NCBI GenBank assembly: GCA_002914805.1
Contig: JXTB01000107.1
Span: 631,107 to 695,106, forward strand
Reading direction: 5' to 3'
Origin: Parasponia andersonii
Taxonomy: Eukaryota; Streptophyta; Magnoliopsida; Rosales; Cannabaceae
Length of the DNA: 64,000 nucleotides
The notes below the pieces were generated by a model, which was not told where the DNA came from, searched no databases, and saw only the letters and a program-made list of their open reading frames with translations. A program made the position numbers and the translations under genes. The first letter of the stretch is position 1; each line of letters opens with the position of its first letter. This document shows, piece after piece, positions 27,960 through 40,664 of this stretch.

Positions 27960-30900
27960 TTATTTGATATATCTCTCTAAATAGTTGATTCAAGAGGCAC
28001 TAATCATATTTATTCTTCTTTTTAGATGCTTAGTTCTTCAAGGGAGCTTGTCGATGGGGAATTTACGATGCGAGTAGGTAATAGAGCCAAAGTTTCTACA
28101 AAAGCAGTGGAAGTCATCCGTCTTCATTTTAGGAATAGATTTTTGTTATTAAATAATGTTTATTTTATTCATATTTTCGTAGGAATTTAATTTCTGTTTC
28201 AAGACTAATTAAATAATTTTTTGTGTTTCTTTTTTAATAACGAGATTATTATTTATAAAAATAGTTTAAATATTTGTTCTGCAAAAATGGAGAATAGACT
28301 TTACATGATAAGATCGGACGAACAATCACTGCCTAATACCAAAATATTTAAAATAGAATATCCTAAACCTAAAAAGTAAAAAGTTTCTCATTATAACGAT
28401 ATATATCTTTGGTACCTTAAGTTAGAGCATATCAATCTAGATAGGATAAAAAGACTTGTAAATGATGGTCTTTTAAGAGAGCTAAAAATTAGCACTCTAC
28501 AAGTTTGTAAATCTTGTCTAAAGGGGAAAATGACCAAGAGACTTTTCTTAGCAAAGAGTGAAAAGGCCAAAGAACTCCTTGAGCTTGTGCATAATAATGT
28601 ATGAGGTCCATTTAGTATATAAGTAAGAGGCGGTTATGAATACTTTATCATATTTATTGACGATTATTCACAATATGAATATGTTTACCTAATACAAAAA
28701 AAATCTGAAACCTTTGAAAAGTTCAAAGAATTCATAATAAAAGCTGAAAAGCAATTAGGTAAGTTATTAAAAACTTTTCGATCAGATCAAGGAGGTGGAT
28801 ACCTCGATAATGAATTCAAGGATCACTTGCTAGAGAATAGTATCCTATCCCAACTCACAGCACCTGGAATACCATAACAGAGTAGTGTTGCAGAATTGAG
28901 AAACCAAATGTTGCTTGATATGATTAGATCAGTGATGGGCTACTCTTCCCTACCTCTTTTATTTTGGGGTTATGCATTACAAATTATTGTTTACATTTTG
29001 AATATAGTACCTTCTAAATCTATCTAAAAGACACTATTAGAGTTGTGGAATGGGTGTAAACCTAGTTTACGTCACATTTACATATAGGGGTATCCAGTAC
29101 ATGTACTGAAAGGAAAGACTAGGAAGCTAGAACCACGTATAGAGGTTTGTTAATTTGTAGGTTATCCAAAAGGTACAAGAGGAGGTTTGTTTTATAGTTC
29201 TTAAGAGAAAAAAGTATTTGTATCGACAAATACCACTTTTCTTGAAGATGACTCTATAACAGATTTCAAACTTCGAAGAAAAGCTGTAGTAAAGGAATTA
29301 CTTTTTAATTAGATCAGACAGTAACCAACAACCGTTGTTCAATGACAAAATTATGAGACCATTATTCCAAATTAGAATACCTTAGCAACGTGACGTAGTG
29401 GGAGGATTATTAGACCACCTACTCACTATAAGGAATTTGGAGAGGCATATGTTGTTATTTTTGATAATAGTCAAGATGACCCATTGACATATAAGTATGC
29501 AATAGAAGATTCTGATAAGGAAAAAAGGTAAGAGGCTATGATCCAAGAAATAGAATTCATGTATTCCAATTCTATTTGGAAACTTGTAGAACCACCTGAA
29601 AATGCCAGGTCTATTGGATGTAAATGGATCTATAAAAGAAAAAGATGTGTAAATGGAAAAGTTGAAACATTCAAAACTAGGTTAATGGCAAAGGGTTATA
29701 TCCAAAAAGATGGAGTTGATTACGAAGAGACTTTCTCACCAATAGCCATACTTAAATCCATATGTATCCTCTTATCCATTGATACATGTTTAGACTATGA
29801 AATATGGAAAATAGATATTAAGACAGTCTTTTTGAATGACTATCTTGAAGAAAGCATCTATATGGTGCAACCAAAAAGTTTTGTAACTAAAGGCTAAGAG
29901 TAGAAAGTCTATAAGCTACTTCTATTTATGGACTTAAGCAAGCTTCAAGATCATAGAATCTAAGATTTGATGAGACGATCAAGTATTATGGTTTTGATCA
30001 AAATGTTGATGAACCTTGTGTATACAAGTACATCAAAAATAATAAAGTGGTCTTCCTTGTTCTTTATGCAGATGATATTTTGCTCATTGAGAATGATGTG
30101 GAAACATTATCTATTGTAAAGAAATGGTTAGTAGAGCAATTTGAAATGAAAGATTTGGGAAAAGTAAGTTATGTGCTTAGGATCCAGGTTATTCGAGATC
30201 GCAAGAACATACTTTTGACACTGTCTCAAGCATCTTATGTTGATAAAGTACTCATTTATTTTTTGATGAAAAAACTCCAAGAAAGGAAAATTATCTTCTC
30301 GACATAGAGTTATATTTTCCAAAGAGCAATGTCCCAAGGCACCTCAAAAGGAAGAGGATATAAGACGAGTTCCTTATACGTCTATAGTTAGCAACATTAT
30401 ATATGTCATGTTATGTATTAAGCCCGACATATACTACGTAGTAGGGATAGTCAGTCGTTTTCAATCAAATCCAGGATTAGATCACTAGATAGCAATAAAG
30501 CATATTCTCAAGTATCTTAGGAGAACGAGAAATTATATATTGATTTATTTAAGTCAGGACTTGATTCCTATTGGTTACACTGATTCTGATTTTCAATCAG
30601 ACAAAGATACTCGAAAATCAATGTTTGGGTCAGTGTTCACCCTTGGTGATGGAGTCGTTGTTTGGAGAAGTATTAAACAATCCAGTACTACAGATTTTAC
30701 TATGGAAACAGAAGAGTTTGGCTCCAAAAGTTCTTTACTAATTTGGAAGTTATTTCAAATATGGATAAGCCACTAATTTTATACTGCGTCAAGAGTGGAG
30801 TAGTGACGAATTCAAAAGAACTAAGAAATCACAAAAGAGGAAAGCATATAGAGAGAAAGTATCATCTGATAAGAGAGATAGTACATTGAGGAGATGTGAT

Positions 30901-31020
30901 AGTATTGAAGATATCATCTGAAAATAATATTGCTGATCTTTTTACAAAGACGCTTTCAATGAAGACTTTTGAGAGTCACTTAGAAAGTTCAAGATTGAGA
31001 TATATGTCTCACATGCTTTA
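27960..31020 (+). pseudogene. pol: copia pol: protease, integrase, reverse transcriptase, RNase H; degenerate
   Basis: Protease active-site region reads VDSRGTNHI where copia elements usually have DSGATNH. The pre-integrase region has WYLKLEHINLDRIKRLVNDG and CKSCLKGKMTKR. The integrase core has FIIFIDDYSQYEYVYL and TFRSDQGGGYLDNEFKDH. Reverse transcriptase has IGCKWIYKRKR, VDYEETFSPIA, WKIDIKTVFLN and the catalytic VLYADDILLIEN. RNase H has IGYTDSDFQSDKDTRKSMFG and the end ISSENNIADLFTKTLSMKTFE. Many stops (for example near 28603, 28876, 29895 and 30305) and frameshifts are present. In the RT box both Asp residues remain; in RNase H the DSD pair is kept. Confidence 0.8.
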
Positions 31021-31035
31021 GGGAAAATGAGAGAT

Positions 31036-32130
31036 TGTTAGGATTTATGCCCTAAAAGCATGTATATTTTGGATATTTATTGAATTAATAAAATGAATTT
31101 TCCTATTTGAATTTGTGCATAATTTGTATGTCTTTAAATATCAGAAAATCCCTAGTTTATTTACGTGACCACAAATTTAGTATATAAGTGTTATATACAC
31201 GAGGAATAAATTTATGGATTATAAACTAAATATAGTCCGTAATAATTAATTAAAGTTTGAGATATTTAATTAAATATTATTAGTACGGTTCATTAACATT
31301 GAGAATCTAATAGTCTTTTCTGGACTATTGATGTATTGACATTACAATGGAAGTAATTTATATAATTCGATTATATAGAGTTGGATCAGATATGATTTGA
31401 ATCTCACATAAATTTCGTTAACTGTTGAGAGTTCAAATAGTGTCACTAGATGATCATATGTAAATTAGTCTTAAACCTGAGTAGTTATAAATTCCTATTT
31501 ATAATATTATCTTCTTTAATATACTTGTTAAACGTTTTTTTTAAATAGATTGAAATACTTGTATTTTGGGAGCATGATGAGATGAGTAACTGGGAATGTA
31601 GCTTACAGATATGGAATCTATTCATTCTATTAGGAAGCTTGAAAGATGATTCCCTTATGTATTGATTCATGATTTGAATAGTTTGATTACTCAATTTATA
31701 ATAGATTTATAAATTCATTGTTTATTGGAGAATTAATGGTACACAAGGATAAAGATATAATTAGAAAGATCAACGAAACATGACCTAGCTCTAATTATGA
31801 ATTATCTATGGAAGATTGAACTATATGTAATGAGTAAATCGATGGACTACTCGTTGTTTTCAGAGTAAATTAATTTTATAATTTCAAGAGTGCAATTCTG
31901 AATTTTTAGTGGAGTAATATTGGAATTACTAAATTAGACAAATTAATTAAAAAATTTAATTAATTGTCATAATTTATTAGAGTTTGAATTACAGGTCCAT
32001 AGGTCCCCAATTCTACCTTTTACAAATACTGTACTAGATATTATATTATTTCTGTTATTGCACACTTTGTTTAGATTAATAGTTTATTTATATATAATTA
32101 ATAATTATTATTAATTAATTTAAATTTATG
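31036..32130 (+). repeat. 3' LTR of the copia element (matched part)
   Basis: Starts tgttaggatttatgcc right after a purine-rich tract (gggaaaatgagagat) and matches 24274-25328. It continues past 32130, probably to near 32830, but the other copy is hidden in the gap, so the end is not defined. Confidence 0.75.
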
Positions 32131-32404
32131 GAGAGATGAGTTTTCTAATTTTTTTAAATTTTGAATTTAAAAATATCTAATTATCAGATAATTAGATAAA
32201 TAGAAATTAAGAAACTGACTGAAACTAAAACACTCTCCCTAGTTATCTGCTAGTTTACATATATAATATATATTGATTAGATTAATTAATTTACATATAT
32301 ATAATATTATGTTTTTTTTTTAATGAAAAAAAGTAACGTTTTTTTTAAAATTATATATGTATACGTTTATATTAATTTGATTAATACAATATTTTATTAA
32401 ATAG

Positions 32405-32451
<47 letters not shown>

Positions 32452-32830
32452 ATAAAACCCTAGCAGAATCCACTACGTATTATTTTCTACAAAGCTCCCA
32501 TAAACTAGAGAGAAAAAGAAAAAAATCTTTATATTCTCCATAAAACAAACTCAAACTCTTGCAATTTAATGTGTTGAGAATATTGCAAGGGTCTAAAGTA
32601 TGAGTTTTAAGAAATTATATGCAACGCCCATACGTTCATCTAGTTGTGCTTGAGACTTGGATTAGAAGATCGTGATTTAGAAGATAGAAAAGCTAAAATC
32701 CTCTGATAGGCTACAAGTGATCCAGTTGTGTTTGAGACTTGGATTGGAAGATCGTGGCTTAAAAGACAAAAAAATTAGGATTCGCTGGTAGGCTACAAAA
32801 AGTATTAGATCTATTCTCTTTATATGTTCC
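32131..32830. other. Probable distal part of the copia 3' LTR
   Basis: Contains an (AT)n run, aaaccctagcag, and two similar segments near 32648-32720 and 32725-32800 (gagacttggattagaagatcgtg and a near copy). No gene. It ends exactly at the LTR of element B. Confidence 0.4.
32409..32449. repeat. (AT)n microsatellite
   Basis: About 20 AT dinucleotides. Confidence 0.9.
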
Positions 32831-33500
32831 TGTTGACGGAGGTTTTGTCAACAATAAATTTAGGAAATTACAAGATATGACTTGTGTGTGAAAATGGTTG
32901 ATAAATCAAAGCAAGTAAAGAGGTAAGAATTTTATAATGGTTCAGCCCCAAAAAAGATGAGCCTACGTCCACTGTCTTTTCACTATTTTCTAGAGAATTA
33001 CAAGAGTTTCGTTAAGTCTCAAGGTCAGAACCTAGAAAGTACAGAGTGTGGTCCAGAAAGAAGAAATAAAAGAAAAAGTTCAAAAGTAAAAATCCCGAAG
33101 AGAAAAAGGTCAAAAGTCCCTGACAGAAGCATTGAACTCCCCTTATATAGGTGAGGGTTGCTCAATGTTTCCCAATTATGAAAATGGATAAGTATGTAAT
33201 CAGAAATACAATTTGAGTAACAATATAACTGGTTAATAACTTGAATGGAATGATTGGTCGATCTTTAAAGAGAAACTTTATTTCCCCTTCTTTGTAGATT
33301 ACCCGTTTGATGAAGCATGATCTAGTTTTCTTTTTATACTAGTCGCACTTAACTCATTCGGAGAAGGTCACACCTAACTCACTTGGAGGAGGTTGTACTT
33401 TGATCAAGAAAATTCTCATACGACTTGGTGCGTCAAACCGGGTCGCTAACTTTCCTTTTTTGGCATTGACCAATATATATATATTTTAGACCGCACAACA
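32831..33500 (-). repeat. 3' LTR of element B (left side)
   Basis: On the plus strand it starts tgttgacggaggttttgtca and ends gaccgcacaaca. It is the reverse complement of an A-type LTR. Its U3 holds about three short modules of the form gcacttaactcattcggaga (near 33344-33405), shorter than the unit of about 50 bp in A. Confidence 0.88.
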
Positions 33501-34578
33501 ATTGCTCCCCAACTCCATTAGTTCTTTAGGATAAAATAGAGCTTTCTTCTTTTATAAGTGCGAGCTTAAAAATGCGACATCATGACATAATCTTGAGATC
33601 TTCGAAGAGTTGCCAGTTCTCAAATCCTATCTTTTCAGAACTACGCGTACATTTTCCTGATAGACGCAACCACGTGTCATCTTTTCCCAGGAGAATAGCA
33701 AAACTCGAGGAGACTTCTCCGTCTTTGAGTAGACACGATGATAGCGATGACACCAGCTGTTGTCTTAAATCGAGACGTTTCAAATTTTGAAAAGATACTC
33801 ATTTAATTTTAGAAAATTAACTCCCGCATGAACTTCGGCCATTAGATCCGAAAATTAAATACCTTGATCTATGGCTGTGATTTGATGATGCTTGAGGTGT
33901 ATATATCAAAAAATTCATCCGCATCTTCTTCAAAAGACTCGAACCCTATTGCCTTCTGTTCCTCTCACTTCTTCTAAAATCCGAAGCATCTATAAGGCAA
34001 ATCTTCCCGATGTCCCTTTTTGTTTCGCAACTCGCACAAATTCATCGTCTTCTCCGACGAAGTCATCACCACAATCCTTCAGACGACATCTCGGTTCTTC
34101 AGTCTTCGAAAAAAGTTTAGTATACATCCTCTCTATCTCTCTCTCTTATTGTTCTTCGATTTTTCAGTAAACCCTTATTTACAGAGCTTATTTCTAGAAA
34201 TAGGAAGACAAATCGTAGAGCCTAAATGCCCTAATTATAAAATCATCCTTATATTCTGATGGACTGAAAAATGGGAAATTTTCAGAATCTCTCTATTAAT
34301 TTATAGAATAAATTATTTTTAGATGATTGATAGACGAACCCGTAGGAGAAATTTAGGATCTGAAATCCTGATGTTCGAAAACCAAAATCAGTCGAGTGAC
34401 GAATTACTGAAGATTTGCTCAAACAGTTTTTGATGAATTCATAGATCGATTAGAAAAAATTCGATGAATAGCATATTGTCGATAAAATCCTAGGATTTAT
34501 GGCCCCAAACTGCTCGTATATAGCAAAGATCCCAGATGCTCGCATAGGACTAAAACCATCCCATATTTCTTCTTTCAG
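33501..34578. other. Region between the 3' LTR and the antisense-type gene in element B
   Basis: Starts with the complement of the polypurine tract (attgctccccaactccat). It is related to 16004-16934 of element A. No independent gene is supported. The sequence ttcttctttcag immediately before the ATG at 34579 resembles a splice acceptor, so a leader exon could lie here. Confidence 0.45.
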
Positions 34579-36679
34579 ATGTCTAGTAGTGAGGAATTTT
34601 GGGAAGGGAATGCATTCTCAGGAGAATCATCCAATATAAGCATTAGCTCTATAAACCTCGAAGACTACCTTGAGCTAGAACCTGAAGTAGAAATAACCGG
34701 GGTCAGGCAAAGTAGTTCTCACATAGGCGACCTCCCTCAAGACCAATGACCTCGGCATATTAGGGATGCCCCTGGATTTGCAACGGGTTATCACTACATA
34801 AAGTGAAATTGGTCATGTACCAATATAAAGATGAGCTGTTCATCAAACAAGCTCAGAAAGATCGTATGCAACTACAAAATCGACGTCCTTCTTCGCATTC
34901 CCACAGAGTTTAATCGATCATACACACCTCTTTGTGGAATCGCCTTATTCTCAGAAGCAGTTCTCAGATGTGGTGTCTACCTCCCACTTCATCCATACAT
35001 AAAATCGATCGCTGACTATTATGGAGTTGTCCCTTTTCAACTAACCCCAAACACATATAGATTCATGATAGGTCTGTACATATTATACCATAAATTAGGT
35101 TTAGAATCCCCCACTCCTGAAAAGTTTGCTTGGTTCTTCCAAGTAAAATCGAACCCATTAGATTTTGGCTTCTTCTATGCGAGCAAGTGGTCGAACCAAG
35201 CAATAAAAACTCTCCACGGGGTCTGCAACAACATAGGAAAGAAAAATCCATTTTTCTACTTTAACTACGAGGATAATGGCTTCTTTCAAAACCCCGGTAG
35301 GTAACTTTCTGCTTATTGCTTTTCTATATAAATATATCATTCTGATCATATTCATATGTTATCGCAGATAATAGAGAACGACCAGGACTCTCAAAAGAGC
35401 AGCTCGCAAGGATGTATAGAATAAACAATCTTTCGACCAAAGAATTTGATTGGAAGAGGCTTTGGATAACTGAGAACTTAGTTGCTTGCGGACTTCTTCC
35501 AAGGGGAGCTGTTTTTCTAGATTCTACTAACCGTCCGACCAAACTCTCGAGCTCGAAGAAGAAGCCGAGGAAACAAAAGGAAAAAGGTGCCTCATCTTCC
35601 AAACCGAGGAAACGAAAAAGCACCTGCCACTCCTACCGTCTCAGAACCATCATCTTCAGAAGCTGCATCGCCACCAATTTCTCAGTAGCAAGAAGGTAGT
35701 TATATTTTTTTTTTCTTTGCCGCATTATATACCTCGCATACTAACCAATCATATTTGTATAGAAATCGTAATTGGTAGTGGATTGCGAGCACTACCTTCA
35801 ACCCTAGGGTCAATGGCAAAGTCCAAGACACCAGACAGTACACCCCCTTCCTTGACGAAAAGGAAAGAGAAGGTTGACACTTCAAAGAAGCGAAAAGTCG
35901 CCTTCGAGGATATCCCAACAAGCACACCTCCTCCTCAGCCTTCAAAAACTACGAGCCAGCCTGAGCCTTCCAAAGAGACAGCCACCTCTTCTGAGGGACC
36001 AAGCCAGGCCGACAAAGACGAGGAGCTTGTCGCACTCCTTCACCAACTGCCAGAAAAAGCTGGCTAGAGCTCGGCCTTCATCGACCGTTTCACTTCTGTG
36101 GATGGTTAGGAGAGGATGAAGCGATGACTAGCCAAGGTCACTTTCAGTTGTGCAATGAGGATGTTGGCAAACGTATTGATGTGTTATATTTTCAGACCGC
36201 TGCAGCTGCTGTTTTGAAGTATGACCCAATCCTTGAATGTATGGAGAAGGCCGAAAAAGTCAAAAAAATAACCCAAGCATTCGAGGACTCAGAGAAGACT
36301 TATGAAGAAGAAAGAAAATCCTTCGAGTTGGAGAATCAACAGCTGCGCGAGGATCAGGCCAAGGAAAAGTTGAAAAGGAGAAGCTCGAGGAAAAAATTAA
36401 AGAACTTGAGAAGACTATCTCTGAGCATCTGGATATTCTGAAGGAGGCGACAACAGAGGTAGCATGTAAGGCTGTAGAAGAGTTCAAGGTCACTGAAGGC
36501 AAAGAGCTCGAAGAAAAAGCTAGTGGCATTACCTCGTCAATCATAATATACAATATCTTCTGTGAGCATCCGGATTTCGACTTTTCCATCCTTAGTGAAG
36601 CTATGGTCGAGCCTGTCTAAAGCTAGAAGGAAGCGAAGCTGCAAAAAGTAAAGACGGTGGAGCGAGCACATCTGCATAG
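34579..36679 (+). pseudogene. Antisense-type gene of element B, four exons
   Basis: Counterpart of 13856-16003 in element A, opposite in strand to the B gag-pol. Exons: 34579-35296, 35368-35695, 35763-36172, 36196-36679. The first exon has exactly the same length as in A (718 bases). All junctions are GT-AG at homologous places. The conserved domain is present (YGVVPFQLTPNTYRFMIGL; FFYASKWSNQAIKTL). Exon 3 is Ser/Pro/Lys-rich (KRKVAFEDIPTSTPPPQP). Exon 4 is coiled-coil-like (EKVKKITQAFEDSEK). Exons 2 and 4 contain frameshifts relative to A, and several TAG/TGA stops are present (34750, 34804, 36065, 36106), so this copy is broken. Confidence 0.75.
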
Positions 36680-37440
36680 ATTTTATTTTTTTATTTTAAA
36701 AGTTTCAGAACAATGCGGGCTGGTCTTTTTTTTTTTTTGAAATACTTTGCTTGCATACAGGTGCGAGCTTTTATCAATGAATGTTTTCTTATCATAAGTT
36801 TATTCCTGCAAAACAATTAAAATACTGCATTGTAATATAAAGATGTATAATTTTAACCAAGTAGTCAATTACTAGGTGACTGATCGGTACGCTATTGTGA
36901 TTTGAATCCAACTAACTTAAAACAAGTTTTAAGTGTTAAAATAGGTTAGGTCACTTAAAAAAATAACAAATATGAGTGATGCGAACTCAATACTGTTTTT
37001 CAAAAGTTCTACGGCAAAATGTAATATAGCAATATATCAGATCGAACAATGAATGTTTTGCTTAGTTACTTTGTTGTTTGAGGAAGGAAATTGCGTAATA
37101 CGACATGCTATGGCATGAAGCGAGAGAAAAATCTTAAGATTTTAAGAAATTTTTAGAAATTCGGTGATCTAAAATTCCAACCCCTCTAAATGGACGTTTG
37201 TAGGAAGTAAGTAGGAGATAATATTCTGATCCCACTGCCCCCTGAGTTTTATGGTGTTCGAAGACTGCCATAAAACTATAAAAGATGGACCAAATAAAAT
37301 TGAATAATCGAAGAAAAGACATCTTTATTGATGAATGATGACGAATGACGAATAACAAGAAGACATCTTTATTGATGAATACGACGAATGACGAATACAA
37401 GATGCCCCCCAGGTCGTTGAAAATACTACTGATAATAGCG
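36680..37440. other. Spacer between antisense-type gene and integrase in element B
   Basis: Non-coding. The part about 36850-37250 matches the spacer at about 13310-13730 in element A. A short duplication is visible near 37300-37390 (acatctttattgatgaat occurs twice). Confidence 0.5.
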
Positions 37441-38581
37441 ATGAAGTTGTTCTGCATTCCAAACATGCTCGATCTTTTGTCCACCAGTGCGAGCTAACTT
37501 ATATATCCCAGGTCGAATGACGGTATCAATAACATATGGTCCTTCCCAAGAGGGTCCAAATACACCAGTACCGTGCTCTTTATTATTAGGTAGAACTTGT
37601 CGAAGAACACGATTACCAACTTCAAATCCCCTGCTTCTGACTTTAGAGTTATAATATCAAGTAGTGCGCTGTTGATATGATGCGATCCAAAGCGAAGACT
37701 GCTCGTGCCTTTCTTCTAAAAGATTGAGCTCAATCTTTATTAGGGTGCTATTCTTGCTCATAGGTAGATCATCGTAGAGAGCTCGCACCAATTTCTGCTG
37801 GTACCATTGCTTCGTATCCATAAGCTAAAGAGAATGGACTCTCTCCAGTAGTGGTTCATTGAGTGGTGCGATAAGCCTATAATACTTCAGGAAGCATATC
37901 TGGCCAAGCTCCTTTGTGTTCTTCCAACTTTGTCTTTAGGTTCTGCTTAAGTATCTTATTTATGGCATCGACATGTCCATTGGCTTGTGGATGAACAACA
38001 GCAGAGAAGCCTTTCTTGATGTCTAAGTTATCGTAGAAGTTACGGAACTCATCGCAGTCAAATTATTTCCCATTATCAGAAATTATAGTATGTGGTATAC
38101 CATAACGATAGATTATAGATTTGTAAATAAAATCTATCATCTTCTTTACAGAAATGGTACTCAAGGCTTCAGCTTCTATCCACTTGGTGAAATAATCGAC
38201 TGCGACTACTGCATACTTTAATCCACCTCGCGCCGATGGAAGCATTCCGATAATATTAATTCCCCATACTGTAAATAGCCATGGACTAGTCATTGTAGTT
38301 AGAGGAACATGTGGCATTCTAGGAATAGTCGCAAATCATTGACATTTGTCACACCTCCTAGCAAATTCCATTGTATCCTTCTTTATATTTGGCCAAAAAA
38401 TACTCTTGTATGAGAACCTTGTTTGCAAGTGCCTACCCCCTGAATGGTTTCCGCATATTCCTTCATGAATTTCCCTCATAATGTAGTGTGCTTTTTCTTC
38501 ATCAACACATAATAATAACGGCGAACTAAAACTTCTTCGATAAAGCTTTCTATCGTAGATTATATAGCGAGCTGCCTTCAT
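37440..38581 (-). pseudogene. Integrase of element B, degenerate
   Basis: In transcription order: N-terminal zinc region (REIHEGICGNHSGGRHL; ARRCDKCQ), then DDE core VAVDYFTKWIEAEALS and HTIISDNGK. After that the frame breaks near 38063. Downstream pieces still match the A integrase C-terminus (for example SPFSLAYG and FGPSWEGPYVI, read from 37530-37860). The intact HHCC region shows what is missing in the gap of A. Confidence 0.8.
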
Positions 38582-38686
38582 TCGAAGTCGCTTTGTATCA
38601 TCTTTACTTTCGAGCAGATCGCCATTTTATAGATACTTCATTATAGGATCCATCCACGATGGTTTTTTGTCAACCGGCATGGTTAT

Positions 38687-39190
38687 CTAGGGCTCTATCT
38701 CGATACTTGGTTTTGCAAGAAATTCGACAGGAACCACCTTTAATAACTCGGCATCTTTTGTTGAGGCGAGCTTAGCTAGAGCATCTGCCCAGGTATTCTT
38801 AATGCGAGGAAAAAGTTGAATGTTATAAGCAGTAAATATCGAGAATAGTCTTTGTACCTCCTGTAAGTAAGCCATCATTCTCTCTCCTCTTGCTTGATAA
38901 TGGCCGATCACTTGACAAACGACTAGCTGGGAATCACTGTATACCTCAATCATTTCGGCCTTCATTTCTTATACGAGCTTTAGCCCAGCTATCAGTACTT
39001 TATATTCTGCCTCATTATTTGATGCTAGAAATTTGAAGCGAAGTGCACAATGAATATTATGCCCTTAAAGACTGATTAGTACTAAGCCTGCACCAGCTCC
39101 ATTCTCATTTGACGATCCATCGACATAATCGACGTAAAGTTTCCATAATCTTGATAAATCTATAGCAGGTTTTTCGATCACTTCTGTTGG
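38687..39190 (-). pseudogene. Second (archaeal-type) RNase H of element B
   Basis: Contains EVYSDSQLVVCQVIGHYQAR, RMMAYLQEVQRLF and NTWADALAKLAS, the second half of an RNase H fold. The upstream half (about 39000-39190) encodes a weak match to the YID...NEAEY part seen in A. The domain follows the standard RNase H, as in Tat-lineage elements. Confidence 0.75.
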
Positions 39191-39199
39191 AAGATTGAC

Positions 39200-40660
39200 A
39201 TCATACGTAAACTCTGCAATAAAATCTGTGAGAGCTTGACCTTTAATTGCAGTGCGATGTCGAAAACTGATGTCAAATTGACTTAACTCAACGGCCCACT
39301 TAAGTAGTCATCTTGAAGCCTCAGGTTTTTGCAGAACCTGCTTTAATGGAAAATTCGTGAAAACTTTGATTGAATGCTCATGAAAATAAGGTCGAAGTTT
39401 CCTGGATGCGACAATGAGTGCTAATGCCAACTTCTCAATCTTTGGATATCTCGTTTCGGCATCAAGCAACCTTTTACTTATATAATATATCAGTCGCTGT
39501 ATCTTTTCTTCTTCTCGAATTAACATAGCCTTGTCGCATTTTTGAAAACAATGAGATACAAGTATAACTCTTCCCCTGGGTTTGGCTTTGACAAGAGTAG
39601 AGGAGAACCTAAGTGTGCTTTTAATTCTTGAAATGCCTGCTTGCATTTTTCAGTCCACTCGAACCTTTCAATACTTCAAAGAATGGTTGGTATTTATCGG
39701 CTGACCTGGATATAAATCGACTCAATGCAGCCACTCTTCCCGCCAGGCTTTGTATATCTTTGGGTTTGCGAGGGGATTGCATATCAATTAGTACTTCTAT
39801 CTTCTGAGGGTTGGCCTCGATTCCTCGCTGATTGACCATGAACACCAGGAATTTTCCAGATCCTACTCCAAATGTGCACTTCTGGGGGTTCAGCTTTATC
39901 TCGTATTTTCGAATGATTTTGAATATTTTATCAAGATGCTTGACGTGATTTTCAGCTTTCTTCGACTTTACCAACATGTCATCAACATTTACTTCCATTG
40001 TCTTGCCAATTTGTTTTGTAAATATCATATTGATAAGACGCTGATAACTCGCTCTTACATTGATGAGTCCAAAGGACATCTTCTTGTAATAGTACAATCC
40101 TCAATCAGTGATGAATGAGGTATACTCCTCATCTAGCTCATATATGGGGATTTAATTGTATCTAGAATACGCGTCCATAAAGCTTAAGAGTTCATGTCCC
40201 GATGTCGTATCTACAAGCTGGTCAATTCTTAGAAGGGGAAAACTGTCATTCGGGCATGCTTTGTTGAGGTCGGTGAAATTGATACAAGTTCTCCACTTCC
40301 CGTTGGGTTTCTTTACTAAAATTGGGTTTGCAAGCCAGTTTAGGTAGAAAGATTCCCTGATGAATCCAATTTTGAGCAGCTTCTCTACCTTTTCTTTCAA
40401 TGCGACATAGAATTCTGGATTTATAGCTCTTCTTTTTTACTGTACAGGCTTCTTTGTTGTATCTATATTAAGGCGATAACACATGATATTTGGGTCAATC
40501 CCCACCATATCCGAATGTTGCCATGCAAAGATATTGAAGTTTGATTTCAGAAAAGCAACCAATGAAGTTCGCACGGGTTCTTGAAGCTTCGCTCCGATTT
40601 TTAGAACCTTCGAAGAGTTATCAATCAGCAAATCTTCTAAGTCTTTTATAGGTCCAGTCT
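39200..40660 (-). pseudogene. pol: Reverse transcriptase and first RNase H of element B
   Basis: Reads KIGAKLQEPVRTSLVAFLKS, VLVKKPNGKWRTCINFTDL (as ILVKKPNGK...), SFMDAYSRYN, KKMSFGLINVRASYQRLI, then the catalytic region NVDDMLVK, where element A keeps YVDD. RNase H follows with YYISKRLLDAETRYPKIEK and FTNFPLKQVLQKPEAS. Stops and a frameshift near 39620-39650 break it. Confidence 0.8.
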
Positions 40661-40664
40661 TGAC

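Larger units (their letters stand above)
24274..32830 (+). mobile_element. Ty1-copia retrotransposon, degenerate, end uncertain
   Basis: Long direct repeats flank a copia-type gag-pol. The left repeat begins at 24274 and the right at 31036. Between them lie gag (about 27070-27890) and protease, integrase, reverse transcriptase and RNase H (about 27960-31020). The order integrase before reverse transcriptase is that of Ty1-copia. The left LTR runs into an assembly gap (25329-25963). The right LTR is followed, at 32831, by the LTR of element B, so the true right end and the target duplication were not found. Many stops and a frameshifted RT make it inactive. Confidence 0.75.
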
